The notes: a model not told the origin generated them from the letters alone. Shown: positions 1 through 8,999, counted from the first letter of the stretch. The stretch is DNA of 37,045 nt from Psychrobacter immobilis (GCF_904846175.1 NZ_CAJGZM010000015.1:1-37045), one strand, 5' to 3'. Numbers and translations are program-made.

Positions 1-3
1 TGG

Positions 4-108
4 GTAAGATGTGTATAGTGTTTCATAACGTTCTGATATGTAGGAGTTGAAGTTTGAAATGCAACACGGCACATCTTACTCTTCAACTCATTCTTTTAAA
101 ACGTTGCA
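4..108. repeat. Interleaved inverted repeats upstream of ctp
   Basis: Three perfect inverted repeats are visible: GTAAGATGTG (4-13) with CACATCTTAC (70-79), GAGTTGAAG (44-52) with CTTCAACTC (81-89), and TGCAAC (60-65) with GTTGCA (103-108). The arms cross one another, so as RNA they could form either alternative hairpins or a pseudoknot. No gene is evident in positions 1-191. The function is unknown and the region may continue a structure that begins before the window. Confidence 0.35.
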
Positions 109-130
109 CTTCTTATTTGAATCTAGGCCA

Positions 131-136
131 TATAAT
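131..136 (+). promoter_or_regulatory. Candidate -10 box for ctp
   Basis: A perfect TATAAT lies about 190 bases before the favoured ctp start. No good -35 is correctly spaced: TTGCAC at 104-109 is 21 bases away. This is only a candidate promoter element. Confidence 0.3.
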
Positions 137-283
137 AACGTGATACTTCTAACAAAGTGATAAAAATAATAACCAAACCAATTTTTTTTGAGTGATTTCC
201 TTTATGTGTCCTATTAGCTCCTTATCCTTATTGATGTTTAAAAGATTGTACAATCCAATGACGACATTATTGATGAGTTCTAA

Positions 284-319
284 CTCTCTTAGCTTTAAAT
301 TCTCTCTTAGCTTTAAATT
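284..319 (+). repeat. 18-bp perfect tandem duplication
   Basis: The 18-base unit beginning CTCTCTTAGC occurs twice head to tail (284-301 and 302-319), immediately before the favoured ctp start codon. If translation began upstream at 192 it would encode a duplicated SLSFKF. Its position just before the start makes it more likely to be untranslated leader. Confidence 0.8.
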
Positions 320-320
320 T

Positions 321-1877
321 ATGAGTTCGCAGTTATTAAAGCCAGCTATTCTCACAGGCTTATTGGGTTTAAGCGTTGTGAACATGTCTGCGCAAGCGGC
401 TACTAACAATAATGGGAAAATAAATAATAAGGGCAAGAACCCTACCGCAAGTTTGCAATTAATCAGTCTAAATACAGATGATGTACCACTTGACGATGGT
501 GCAGATGATTTGTCAGATATTGCCGATATGTTGGAATCTGCTGACCAAGTCGATGACTCAATAGATGCTGTGGCTGATGAAAGTGCTTTAAATGGTGAAT
601 CCAATGTTATAAATACAGACATTCCAGCAGAAGTTGCTCAGGTGTCATTAAATGCCATTTCTCCTGAAACCTTAAAAACCTTTGTTGCCGTCGTTGATTT
701 GGTGCGCCGTGAATATGTTGACGCGGTAAAGGATGAAGAGTTATTTAACAATGCCATGAGTGGTATGTTGACCAAGCTTGATAGCCATGCTGAGTTTTTG
801 GATGCAGAGGCTTACGAAAACTTACGTGCTTTTACCGAAGGCGATGTCGGTGATATCGGTATTAAAGTTCAGTATCAGCCAAAAGAGGGTTATTGGGTGA
901 TTACTGAGGTGATAGATGGCTCACCTGCTGATAAAAAGGGCATTGCCGTTGGGGATTATTTGCATCAAGTGGATGAGTTTAAGCTTGGTGAAGAGGAAGA
1001 AAATAATGATATCGAGCAACTACTGACAGGAATTGCTGGCACGCAAGTGGATGTGGTGACATCAAAAGCAGGTCGACGTAAACACAGCACGACTTTACAG
1101 CGCAATAACAATCATCCGCAAATTATTGAAACTCGGCTAGTTGACGGTATTGCAATTATTAGATTGCCCGCCTTTCAAAACAATAGCCGCGAGAAATTAC
1201 TGCAAAGTTTGATTGAATTAGATGCGCCTATCACTGGAGTATTATTAGATATGCGTGATAATCCAGGTGGCGTATTGGCGTCGGCTGTAAGCGTTGCCAG
1301 TTTGTTTATGACTGATACCGATGTGGTACAAGTAAAAGGTCGCCAAAGTGATTCGCGCACGCTATCGACGCAAGGCGCAGCATTATTAGAAGCGTTGCCC
1401 GTGGTAGTTTTGCAAAATCGATATTCAGCATCCGCCGCCGAGGTATTAGCTAGCAGCTTGCAAGCGCAAAAGCGCGCTACTATCTTGGGCGAAGTCAGTT
1501 ACGGCAAGGGCTCAGTACAGTCAGTCATACCGCTCAATGACGAGCAAGCGGTCAAACTGACGGTTGCCAATTATATGACCGCGCTAGGTAAAAAAATAGA
1601 TGGAGTTGGGGTAGCGCCTGATGTGACTTTATTGGGTAATCAGAGTACATGGGAGCAACAGGCGCTTGATTTACTCAGGCAGCAGGCACTGCCGTCGGGT
1701 ATTCGCTTTGTCCGTAAGGCACAGACAGAAAGCAATACTAAGCAAGATAAGTCTATTAAGAACGAAGCTATTAAGAATAAAGCTATTAAGAATAAAGCTA
1801 TCAAAAAGAAAGTCACTCAAAACAATACGGTCATCGATCATGTGATTGAAAAACCAACTGCCAAAGATAAACTTTGA
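321..1877 (+). CDS. ctp: Carboxy-terminal processing protease, S41 family
   Basis: This is a periplasmic serine protease of the CtpA/Prc type, which trims or degrades envelope proteins from their C-termini. The frame is open from 192. I favour the start at 321 because it gives a classical signal peptide (hydrophobic core, then a SAQA-A cleavage site), whereas the earlier start adds a poor 43-residue extension. Numbered from 192, an N-terminal acidic spacer is followed by the protease N-domain (about 155-215), a PDZ domain (about 215-300), the S41 substrate-binding motif LDMRDNPGG (about 352-360), and the catalytic dyad Ser414 (in SASAAE) and Lys439 (in GKGS). These are 25 residues apart, as in E. 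coli Prc. The C-terminus is a lysine-rich repeat tail. It converges with pilR, leaving only 46 bases between them. Confidence 0.9.
   Translation: MSSQLLKPAILTGLLGLSVVNMSAQAATNNNGKINNKGKNPTASLQLISLNTDDVPLDDGADDLSDIADMLESADQVDDSIDAVADESALNGESNVINTDIPAEVAQVSLNAISPETLKTFVAVVDLVRREYVDAVKDEELFNNAMSGMLTKLDSHAEFLDAEAYENLRAFTEGDVGDIGIKVQYQPKEGYWVITEVIDGSPADKKGIAVGDYLHQVDEFKLGEEEENNDIEQLLTGIAGTQVDVVTSKAGRRKHSTTLQRNNNHPQIIETRLVDGIAIIRLPAFQNNSREKLLQSLIELDAPITGVLLDMRDNPGGVLASAVSVASLFMTDTDVVQVKGRQSDSRTLSTQGAALLEALPVVVLQNRYSASAAEVLASSLQAQKRATILGEVSYGKGSVQSVIPLNDEQAVKLTVANYMTALGKKIDGVGVAPDVTLLGNQSTWEQQALDLLRQQALPSGIRFVRKAQTESNTKQDKSIKNEAIKNKAIKNKAIKKKVTQNNTVIDHVIEKPTAKDKL
1752..1811 (+). repeat. 15-bp coding tandem repeat in the ctp tail
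   Basis: Four consecutive 15-base units run from 1752 to 1811. The middle two (1767-1781 and 1782-1796) are identical and the outer two diverged. They encode repeats of the type AIKNK, giving a basic, probably disordered C-terminal tail whose length could vary by slippage or recombination. Confidence 0.8.
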
Positions 1878-1923
1878 TTGCAGTAGAGTTTAAATTAAGC
1901 CTGAGCTTTAACCTACTCTATAT

Positions 1924-3651
1924 TTATGTTTCAGATTGATCTTCAGCAATCTCTAGCTTGCTCATGCGATAGCGTAACGAACGGAAAGTCGTACCTAATA
2001 ATTCAGCAGCTTGGGTCTTATTCCAGTTTGTCTGCTTAAGAGCTGTAATGATAAGCCGTCTTTCCTGCTCTTGCAGATAATGCTCTAATCCTTGAGCGGG
2101 TAATTGACCAGCGGTCATATTTTCTGTATCCACTGGCTTAATTATACTTTCTTGCTCATCAGCTTTATTGTCTAAAGTATCCTCTAAATTACTAACCACC
2201 GAGCTATCAGCATCAGCAAGTTTTGCAGCATTTTCTGCTGAGCGCTTGCTCGCTGGGCTTGTATTCATTGAAGGATAATGCTGAGTCGTGGTTCGATAAG
2301 GATGTATATTGGCTTTTGTTTGTTGCGTGCTGTCTGTCTCTACGTAGCTTTTTATTGAATTATCTTTTATTGATTCCGCTACTGTGCTTTCATTTTGATT
2401 TGAAAAAGAAGCGTTCGAGAATGTCGCTTTATTAGCGCTAATATTTTGACTGGCAGAGGTTACCATTTCTTCATGATCGTCTAAATCAGGTAGACCTAAA
2501 TGACTGGCATCGATAGTCGACGTTTCCGCTAAGGTTATCGCGCGCTCAAGGACGTTACGCAACTCGCGAACATTACCGGCAAAGTCATGATGTTGCAGGC
2601 GGGCGCAAGCAGCCTCAGTCAGTGAAGGCGGCGAATCCAGTTGCCATTCATCGGCGATGAGTGTCAAAAAGTGCTTGGCTAATACAGGAATATCATCACG
2701 CCGCGCGTTTAGCGTTGGTAGTTTAAGCTCAATGACATTGATGCGGTAATACAAATCTTGGCGAAAATTGCCCGCTTGAACCAGCTGATTCAAATCCTTA
2801 TGGGTTGCCGACAAGATGCGAATATCGACCGGTAGTTCTTTGGTATCACCGATTGCTCGTACGGTTTTCTCTTGAATAGCGCGCAGTAATTTAACTTGCA
2901 TCGCTAGTGGTAAGTCGGCGACTTCATCCAAAAATAGCGTGCCACCATTAGCTTGTTGAAACAATCCTTGTTTATCGGCAACAGCGCCGGTAAAGCTGCC
3001 CTTTTTATGACCAAAAAACTCCGACTCCATCAGCTCAGACGGAATCGCTCCGCAGTTGACCGGCACAAAGCTGCCATCTCGGCGCGGGCTCAAATCATGA
3101 ATCAAGCGCGCAACCACTTCTTTGCCTGTCCCTGATGCACCCGATAAAAAAACCGGCGCTTGTGAGCGCGCCAATTTTAAAATGGTATTTTTTAGCGGGT
3201 GCATGACGGCTGAGTCGCCGATCAAGCGGCTATCGAGCATCTGCTGCTCAGGTGAACGCTCTGGTGTCAATTTGGCGGCATTATCTTGGTGAATAACCTT
3301 GAGAGCGCTTTCAACCAATTGACGCAAACGCGGCAGCTCAAGCGGTTTATTAACGAAATCAAAAGCGCCTAGCTTTAACGCCTCAATCGCCAAATCCATA
3401 CTACCGTGTGCCGTAATCACCGCAATGGGCGTAGTTGAGCTGGTGCTAATATGCTTAACCAACTCTAACCCTGAACCATCAGGTAATTTTAAATCGGTTA
3501 AACAAAAGTCATAGTCGTTTTCTTGCCAATAGGCTTTGGCTTGCGACAAAGTATAGGCCACATCACTTTTGATGCCCATCTTGGTCAAGGTGATTTGCAT
3601 CAAGCGGCATAAATCTACTTCGTCATCAACGACTAGTGCTGTTGTGGTCAT
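1924..3651 (-). CDS. pilR: Sigma-54 dependent response regulator PilR
   Basis: This NtrC-family activator is expected to switch on type IV pilin transcription with RNA polymerase-sigma54. The N-terminal receiver domain (about 1-120) carries the acidic pair D9-D10 and phosphoacceptor D53 (in LTDLKLPDG). The AAA+ domain (about 135-370) has Walker A GASGTGKE, the sigma54-contact loop GSFTGA and Walker B-like TLFLDEVADL. A Fis-type helix-turn-helix ends the protein (about 530-570, QTNWNKTQAAELLG). Residues about 387-520 are a long Ser/Asn/Thr-rich linker between the AAA+ and DNA-binding parts. This makes it 575 residues, where Pseudomonas PilR is about 445. It follows pilS by 126 bases on the same strand. 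The name rests on domain order and on the adjacent six-TM PilS-like kinase. Confidence 0.88.
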   Translation of the reverse strand: MTTTALVVDDEVDLCRLMQITLTKMGIKSDVAYTLSQAKAYWQENDYDFCLTDLKLPDGSGLELVKHISTSSTTPIAVITAHGSMDLAIEALKLGAFDFVNKPLELPRLRQLVESALKVIHQDNAAKLTPERSPEQQMLDSRLIGDSAVMHPLKNTILKLARSQAPVFLSGASGTGKEVVARLIHDLSPRRDGSFVPVNCGAIPSELMESEFFGHKKGSFTGAVADKQGLFQQANGGTLFLDEVADLPLAMQVKLLRAIQEKTVRAIGDTKELPVDIRILSATHKDLNQLVQAGNFRQDLYYRINVIELKLPTLNARRDDIPVLAKHFLTLIADEWQLDSPPSLTEAACARLQHHDFAGNVRELRNVLERAITLAETSTIDASHLGLPDLDDHEEMVTSASQNISANKATFSNASFSNQNESTVAESIKDNSIKSYVETDSTQQTKANIHPYRTTTQHYPSMNTSPASKRSAENAAKLADADSSVVSNLEDTLDNKADEQESIIKPVDTENMTAGQLPAQGLEHYLQEQERRLIITALKQTNWNKTQAAELLGTTFRSLRYRMSKLEIAEDQSET

Positions 3652-3777
3652 ACATCATCTCATTGTCTTCAAGTAATACAGGGTATCAAAAAATAATCTT
3701 AACGAGTCTTATTAATTGTCAATATTAGCGCTTATGGCATTCATAGGTATGCGTAATTATTCAGTAAGCGCTTTATC

Positions 3778-5595
3778 TCAGTTATTAATCGCTTCATTAT
3801 GAATGGCGGGGGCAATCAATCGAAAGCAGGTTTTTTTATGTTCCGGAATATAAAGCAGGCGTGCGTGATTGGCCTCACAAAATGCTTGCGATAAATACAA
3901 TCCCAAACCTGTGCCAGCTTTATCAGTAGTAAAAAATGGATTAAATAAGTGGCTTAAATCCGCCGTATTAACGCCGGCACCATCATCTAATATGTCAATT
4001 ATAACATCGTTGTCAGCACAATAAATCTCGATTTCCACAACAGCATGAGGGTGAGCATAGCTACTATGACGTAAACCATTATTAATCAAATTAATAAGAA
4101 TCTGCTCTAACTGGTGAGTGTCAAATGAGATGGTCGGCTGCGTCTTGATGTGTAAAAAAACATCGTGACCTTGAAAATAGTTAGCTAAAAATACTGGCAT
4201 CCAATCAGCAAGGACAATCATTTTCTGGTTGGCGGTCTGCTGACGAGACAGCTTTAAGACATCTTCAATAATGCGATTGACGCGTTTTGTTTGCATGAAT
4301 ATTATTTTATAAAGTTCATGGTTGCCAGCCATCTCGTCAGTTGCGCTTGTATCGTCATGTGTTATTTGGCTTTCTTCAATATCTTCTATTAATAACTGAC
4401 TGGCTTGGGAGATTGCGGCTAAAGGATTCCTTATTTCATGCGCAATGCTGGCGGTAAGCTGTCCTAATGATGCCAGTTTTAATTGCTGGGCACTGGCTTG
4501 TTCACGGCGTAAATCTTCTAATATGATAAGCTTGCTCTCATCTTTTAACGGGATGATTTCAACACGCAGCTTGCCAACGACGGAAACATTGGCAACGGCT
4601 GGTAATTCATAGATAAAAGTGCGAGACTGCCCAGTTTCTACGGATAAACAGGCATCAAATAGCTGTAGGTGCTGTTCGCGTACCTGCTGCTGAAAGTCAG
4701 GTAAGGTGTGGTCATCATTTTTGCTCGAGCCATTATTTGCGATATCGCTTGGCGAGCTGTTTAACCTATCGTTTGTATTAATAGCCTCTGTTATTGCTTG
4801 TAGAGAAGAGTTTGAAATGCTAAGCAGTTGATAGGCAGCAAGATTGGCTAAAACCACCTGCTTAGCATCAATAACGATGACCCCATTGGCCATTTGTGCA
4901 ATGACTTCTTGATTAATCACGTTAAGGCGTTCGACTTCTTTGGCATGGCTGGCGGCTACTTTCTCAACCTGTACCAAGCGCTGCGAGATTGTCCAACTTA
5001 AACCACCCACTGCTAAAAAGCTGGCAGACATGAGCAGGGCATCGCCTAAATTTGTCAAATTCATGCTATTAGCGATAGCATAAAAAAACTGCTGATAGAT
5101 AACAAAGATAATCGCAAGTAGGGTAATAATAAGCGCTTGCGAGCTATGCAGGAGCATAAAGCTGGCGGCAACCACCACCATATATAGCATGGTCAACTGC
5201 AAATCAGGCGCACCAGCAGTATAAAGCAGTAAGCTTAAAATAATGACATCTACCACTAAGCCAAAAGCCAGCTGTCGCCGTAAATGCTTGGTCACCACAT
5301 AAAATAAACCAAGCAGAATTAAACTTAATAATACATAAAAGCTGAGCGCAGTTTGCTGTAAAAAGCTTGGTAATGAGGTGCCATCGCTAGCACGAGCTGT
5401 GATATAGACCATCAGCATAGAAAACAGGCTGACGACAAAGCGGTAGCTACTATATATTAAACCCAATCTGCGCAGCTGCGGCAACGGCAAGGTATCATCG
5501 CGCTGTAAATAATCTGTAATAGCGGCTACAAAGCTAGTAGCAGAGTTTTTAGATTTATTAAGATTTTCAGTTTGCATCTGCTTTAGCGGTTTCAT
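3778..5595 (-). CDS. pilS: Membrane sensor histidine kinase PilS
   Basis: This is the partner kinase of PilR. About six hydrophobic segments occupy residues 45-215. They are followed by a PAS-like region (about 225-360, with a polar Asn/Ser insertion) and then the dimerisation/phosphoacceptor domain with His386 in HEIRNPLAAIS. The HATPase domain carries an N-box (LINLINNGLRHS), G1 (DDGAGV) and G2 (TGLGLYLS). The architecture of several TM helices without a large periplasmic domain, then PAS, HisKA and HATPase, is typical of PilS, which in Pseudomonas senses pilin in the inner membrane. It lies 98 bases after the GacA-type gene and 126 before pilR, all on the minus strand. The start is not marked by a clear ribosome-binding site; Met7 is an alternative. 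Confidence 0.88.
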   Translation of the reverse strand: MKPLKQMQTENLNKSKNSATSFVAAITDYLQRDDTLPLPQLRRLGLIYSSYRFVVSLFSMLMVYITARASDGTSLPSFLQQTALSFYVLLSLILLGLFYVVTKHLRRQLAFGLVVDVIILSLLLYTAGAPDLQLTMLYMVVVAASFMLLHSSQALIITLLAIIFVIYQQFFYAIANSMNLTNLGDALLMSASFLAVGGLSWTISQRLVQVEKVAASHAKEVERLNVINQEVIAQMANGVIVIDAKQVVLANLAAYQLLSISNSSLQAITEAINTNDRLNSSPSDIANNGSSKNDDHTLPDFQQQVREQHLQLFDACLSVETGQSRTFIYELPAVANVSVVGKLRVEIIPLKDESKLIILEDLRREQASAQQLKLASLGQLTASIAHEIRNPLAAISQASQLLIEDIEESQITHDDTSATDEMAGNHELYKIIFMQTKRVNRIIEDVLKLSRQQTANQKMIVLADWMPVFLANYFQGHDVFLHIKTQPTISFDTHQLEQILINLINNGLRHSSYAHPHAVVEIEIYCADNDVIIDILDDGAGVNTADLSHLFNPFFTTDKAGTGLGLYLSQAFCEANHARLLYIPEHKKTCFRLIAPAIHNEAINN

Positions 5596-5693
5596 AGGCT
5601 TTAATGTTTGATAAGCGTTAAGGTTTTTACTGACTTTAAAGCCTTTATAAGTTGGCCGTAATGAAAGCAGAAATGCTTAATGTGCTGATTGAC

Positions 5694-6329
5694 TTACGGT
5701 TGAATAAGCCCATGGCGAATCGCCAAATGTGTCAGTTTCACATCACTATCAACATTCACTTTTTCATAAATGCGATAGCGATAGGTATTGATGGTTTTAA
5801 CACTGACAAACAACTGATCAGCGATTTGCTGCGGACTTTGGCAGTTGACTACCATCATAGCGACTTGTTTTTCTCGGTCACTTAATAAGTCAAAAGGCGA
5901 TTTAGCATTATCAGATAGTAGTACATCAGCCAGTTGTTCAGCGACGTCTTGGCTAAAATAACGCCCACCTTGATAGATTTTTTTCACCGCGCGTATCATC
6001 TCATCAAGCGGCGTACCTTTGGTAATATAACCATTGACGCCGGCTTTGATAAGCATGGAAGGATAAGGCTGCGCTGACATACTGCTGACCGCCAATATCT
6101 TAAAACCCATATCTAGCTGAACCAAGCGTTTGGTGGCTTCGAGCCCGCCAATATTTGGCATATTAACGTCTAGCAATATCACATCAGGACGCAGCTGCTT
6201 GGCCAGTTTAATCGCCATATCACCGCTATCTGCTTCGCCGACCACTTCGATATCGGCACTGTCTGCCAGCATACGGCTGATACCCATCCGCACCAAATCA
6301 TGATCATCTACTACTAATACTCGAATCAT
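5694..6329 (-). CDS. gacA: GacA/UvrY-type response regulator
   Basis: This NarL/FixJ-family regulator has a receiver domain (1-120, acidic residues D8-D9, phosphoacceptor D54 in [11 protein letters not shown]) and a LuxR-type helix-turn-helix (about 145-205; LSDREKQV, then PQQIADQL, then [15 protein letters not shown]). The YRYRI(Y/F)EK recognition helix is the pattern I associate with GacA and UvrY, which in other gammaproteobacteria control small RNAs that sequester CsrA/RsmA. The start is preceded by AAGAG at suitable spacing. No GacS/BarA kinase lies nearby, but its downstream neighbours are pilS and pilR, so a shared transcript with pilus control is plausible. The gene name is by motif similarity only. 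Confidence 0.82.
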   Translation of the reverse strand: MIRVLVVDDHDLVRMGISRMLADSADIEVVGEADSGDMAIKLAKQLRPDVILLDVNMPNIGGLEATKRLVQLDMGFKILAVSSMSAQPYPSMLIKAGVNGYITKGTPLDEMIRAVKKIYQGGRYFSQDVAEQLADVLLSDNAKSPFDLLSDREKQVAMMVVNCQSPQQIADQLFVSVKTINTYRYRIYEKVNVDSDVKLTHLAIRHGLIQP

Positions 6330-6783
6330 CGTTATACTCTTTTCTATCGGTCAGAATAAAGGGTGCACTACTAATCTTAAGTTATTTGGATAATTTTAGT
6401 TAGTTCTTATATTAGCCGTTATATTAATTACTATAAATGTATCAGCTAACTATCAGCTAACAAAGGCACTCATATTAAGCCTCATATTTTAATATTAACT
6501 TTGCAATTAAGCACTTATAAGCTTAAGTGTAATGCTATATTGCGCCAATGTTAATAAATATTGCTGTAGTATAAAGTAAATGTAGTAAAATTTGAATGTG
6601 GCTAAAAAATGACATCTAATTGATTTAGTAGATTAAACTTAAATGCAAACCATGATACACTAAAAATACAAAAACTCTATGTGAGTATCTACAAACACAT
6701 CCACAAACGCTACGTACGTGGTTGCAGTTAGTTAGTATGTAACTGATTTACTAACTAATGGCAGCGCGACAGCAGGAGGCATA
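6330..6783. other. Divergent intergenic region, gacA / pbpG
   Basis: This is about 450 bases of AT-rich DNA between divergently transcribed genes, and no gene is evident. It contains a perfect tandem duplication of the 11-mer TATCAGCTAAC (6440-6461). No convincing promoter was identified by eye. A good Shine-Dalgarno (AGGAGG, about 6774-6779) precedes pbpG. Confidence 0.6.
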
Positions 6784-7887
6784 ATGAAGCAACTACCATT
6801 AACCAAACAGCAATTAATCGCTGCTATGATTTCTTTGAGTTTGGGCAGTGTCGCACAAGCCGCACTTACGATTAATGGTAGTTCTGGTTCAGAGTCTAAT
6901 GCTCGTGTGAGCTGGGGCGGTGCCGACAACCTGTCTGAAGCTCGCAGTATCATGTACAAAGCCAATAATAGTAATAGCGGCTCTACGATAAAGAAAGTAG
7001 ATAGCGGCTTTGGTACCACTAATATTACCAATACCAATAGTTTTGGCAGTAGTAATAATAGCTTTAACAATACTACCAATAATTATAATACTAGCTATCG
7101 TGGCAGTTTTGGTAGCAGCAGTATGATTCCAATCAGTACCGATTCGCGCAGTGTCGCGGTTATCGATGCGGAAACGGGCGAATCTATCTACGAAAAGGAT
7201 GCTGATATTGCTCGTCCAATGGCCAGTATCACCAAAGTCATGACGGCGATGGTAGTGTTGGATGCTGGTCTTGACATGCGTGAAGAGCTTACTCTTGAGC
7301 CAGAAGATTTCGTCGGTCCTAAACGTGCCAGCTCAAACCTAAAGTCAGGCGACCGTCTAAACCGTGCTGAGATGCTGCTAATGGCATTGATGAAATCAGA
7401 AAACCCAGCCGCAAAAAGTCTATCGCGTAATTATCCAGGCGGTTATAGCGCTTTTATACGTGCCATGAACCGTAAAGCCCAAGACTTGGGCATGAGCACT
7501 GCCTTTTTCGGTGATCCAACGGGTCTTGATAAGCGTAACGTTGCTTCGTCAAATGATTTGGTCAAAATGGTTCGTGCTGCGGGTAACTACGATGTTATTC
7601 GTCGTTTTTCGACTACCAAAAGCTATGACTTTTACGTCTCTAACGCTTCAAGCGGCAACCGTACTTATAAAGCCAATAACACGAGCAGCCTAGTGCGTGA
7701 TGGCAGCTACCCAATTGGTATCTCAAAGACAGGCTTTATCAATGAAGCTGGTCGTTGTGTGGTGATGGAAACACGTGTTAATAATCGTCCTGCGATTATT
7801 GTGATTTTAGGCGCGAACAGTTCAGCAACGCGCTGGGGTGATGCTAAGAACATTCTAAACAGCTTGGCGACTCGCCGTACAGTGTAA
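6784..7887 (+). CDS. pbpG: D-alanyl-D-alanine endopeptidase (PBP7-type, S11)
   Basis: This low-molecular-weight penicillin-binding protein is expected to cleave D-Ala-meso-DAP cross-links of peptidoglycan in the periplasm. The start at 6784 follows AGGAGG. Residues 1-26 form a signal peptide ending VAQA-A. Residues about 35-115 are a Ser/Asn/Thr-rich spacer, unusually long for PBP7. The S11 catalytic motifs follow in order: S148-I-T-K151 (nucleophile and base), S205-E-N207, and K315-T-G317. The overall pattern, including the SENPAAK motif and the short C-terminus without a DacA-type membrane anchor, fits PbpG better than DacA or DacC. A clear terminator follows, so it is probably monocistronic. 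Confidence 0.88.
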   Translation: MKQLPLTKQQLIAAMISLSLGSVAQAALTINGSSGSESNARVSWGGADNLSEARSIMYKANNSNSGSTIKKVDSGFGTTNITNTNSFGSSNNSFNNTTNNYNTSYRGSFGSSSMIPISTDSRSVAVIDAETGESIYEKDADIARPMASITKVMTAMVVLDAGLDMREELTLEPEDFVGPKRASSNLKSGDRLNRAEMLLMALMKSENPAAKSLSRNYPGGYSAFIRAMNRKAQDLGMSTAFFGDPTGLDKRNVASSNDLVKMVRAAGNYDVIRRFSTTKSYDFYVSNASSGNRTYKANNTSSLVRDGSYPIGISKTGFINEAGRCVVMETRVNNRPAIIVILGANSSATRWGDAKNILNSLATRRTV

Positions 7888-7910
7888 GCTTACTGCTTTA
7901 GTATTTATCA

Positions 7911-7944
7911 AAAAGGCTGTTATGCAATATAACAGCCTTTTTAT
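7911..7944 (+). terminator. Rho-independent terminator after pbpG
   Basis: AAAAGGCTGTTAT pairs with ATAACAGCCTTTT around a short loop, followed by T-rich sequence. It sits 24 bases after the pbpG stop and just before thiE. Confidence 0.85.
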
Positions 7945-7968
7945 TGTGTCGAATTTAGGAAAAATCAT

Positions 7969-8640
7969 ATGATTCAAGCATCGACTGCCAAACCAGCTCC
8001 AAAACTATACTTACTCACCAATGACGATGAGTTTGCGGTTTTATATCCTAAATTAGAAGCCGCATTAGCGACAGGATTAATAGCGCTATTACAAATCCGC
8101 CGTAAAAAAACCTTACAATCGGCAAATGGCGCAGCAGAGCTCTATAATGAAGCGGCGCAAATAGTGAGCTTGGCAAAAAGCCATCATGTCCCAGTTGTCA
8201 TCAATGATGACATTGAGCTTGCCAAAAAGCTTGGTGTTGGGGTGCATTTAGGTCAGCAAGATGGTGATATTGATGATGCCAAATGTCATTTAAAACCTGA
8301 ACAGACTATTGGTCGCACTTGTCATGGCGATGTGGATTTAGTCACAGAAGCCAAAAAAGAGGGTGCAAGTTATGCCGCGATGGGGGCGATTTTTGCCTCG
8401 AATACCAAACCGAACGCCAATGTTATCTCACGACAGCAGCTTATTGATGGCTGTCAGCAAGGGATTGATATTTGTGTGATTGGCGGCTTGAGCCCAGAGA
8501 ATATTACTGAATTTTCAGGTTTGCCAATTGCTTATGTGGCAGTCGTTGGGGATGTTATGGACTTGCCTGTGCATCAAATTGCCGCTCGTTGTCAGCAATG
8601 GCAGCAGGCGCTTGATGCTTGGTATGCGCCTGCTAGATAA
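7969..8640 (+). CDS. thiE: Thiamine-phosphate synthase
   Basis: ThiE joins hydroxymethylpyrimidine diphosphate and thiazole phosphate to give thiamine phosphate, a cytosolic TIM-barrel reaction. Family landmarks are LYLLTND near the N-terminus, LLQIRRK (diphosphate-contact strand), PVVINDD with a following LGVGVHLGQQDGD, GRTCHG, AMGAIFASNTKP (the ThiE G-x-x-F-x-S-x-T-K-like loop) and VIGGLSPENI (phosphate-binding glycines). The length of 223 residues is normal. The start has TTAGGA upstream. No other thi genes flank it, and I saw no TPP riboswitch in the 81 bases before it, so it appears to be a stand-alone gene. Its 3' end converges with the dksA-like gene, with 29 bases between. Confidence 0.85.
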   Translation: MIQASTAKPAPKLYLLTNDDEFAVLYPKLEAALATGLIALLQIRRKKTLQSANGAAELYNEAAQIVSLAKSHHVPVVINDDIELAKKLGVGVHLGQQDGDIDDAKCHLKPEQTIGRTCHGDVDLVTEAKKEGASYAAMGAIFASNTKPNANVISRQQLIDGCQQGIDICVIGGLSPENITEFSGLPIAYVAVVGDVMDLPVHQIAARCQQWQQALDAWYAPAR

Positions 8641-8669
8641 AAGGCTATTTTAATAGTAGCGATTGAGGG

Positions 8670-8999
8670 TTATTCAGCATGGTCCATGCAAAGCGTGGCG
8701 TAAGGTAATGCTTTTAAGCGTTGCGCTTCAATTTTCTCGCCGCAGACTTCGCATTCACCATAAGTGCCGTTTTCAATGCGGCTTAGCGCGTTTTCGACGT
8801 ACATTAAGCTTTGACGGGCTTCGCCCATTAAATTTGTGCGCATATCGTTTTGACGATAAGAGATGGCTTGATCTTCCCAATGCTCATTGAGGTCATCTTG
8901 CGGGTTTTGAATATGGTCTTCGATTTTATTGATACGGGTTTCATATTCTTCTTTGAGCTTTAGTAGTTCTTGTTTAGCAGCTTTAAAGTCAATACTCAT
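8670..8999 (-). CDS. TraR/DksA-family zinc-finger protein
   Basis: This 109-residue protein has an N-terminal coiled coil (about 5-75) and a C-terminal zinc finger, the plan of DksA/TraR proteins that enter the RNA polymerase secondary channel. The finger reads C-x2-C (CEVCGEKIEAQRL) and then C-x2-H (LCMDH) rather than the standard C-x2-C, so the last metal ligand would be histidine. The DxxDA-type acidic tip known from DksA is not obvious. It is shorter than canonical DksA (about 150), so I do not name it dksA. AGGAG precedes the start at good spacing. Its role could be transcription tuning or a paralogous function. Confidence 0.75.
   Translation of the reverse strand: MSIDFKAAKQELLKLKEEYETRINKIEDHIQNPQDDLNEHWEDQAISYRQNDMRTNLMGEARQSLMYVENALSRIENGTYGECEVCGEKIEAQRLKALPYATLCMDHAE

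Noticed and set aside
149..622. 157-codon minus-strand frame opposite the ctp N-terminus
   Set aside because: It overlaps the ctp signal and spacer, has no ribosome-binding site or recognisable domain, and the composition follows the complementary coding strand.
7888..7968. TPP riboswitch upstream of thiE
   Set aside because: The 81-base gap is filled by the pbpG terminator and a ribosome-binding site; no TPP-binding core is visible.
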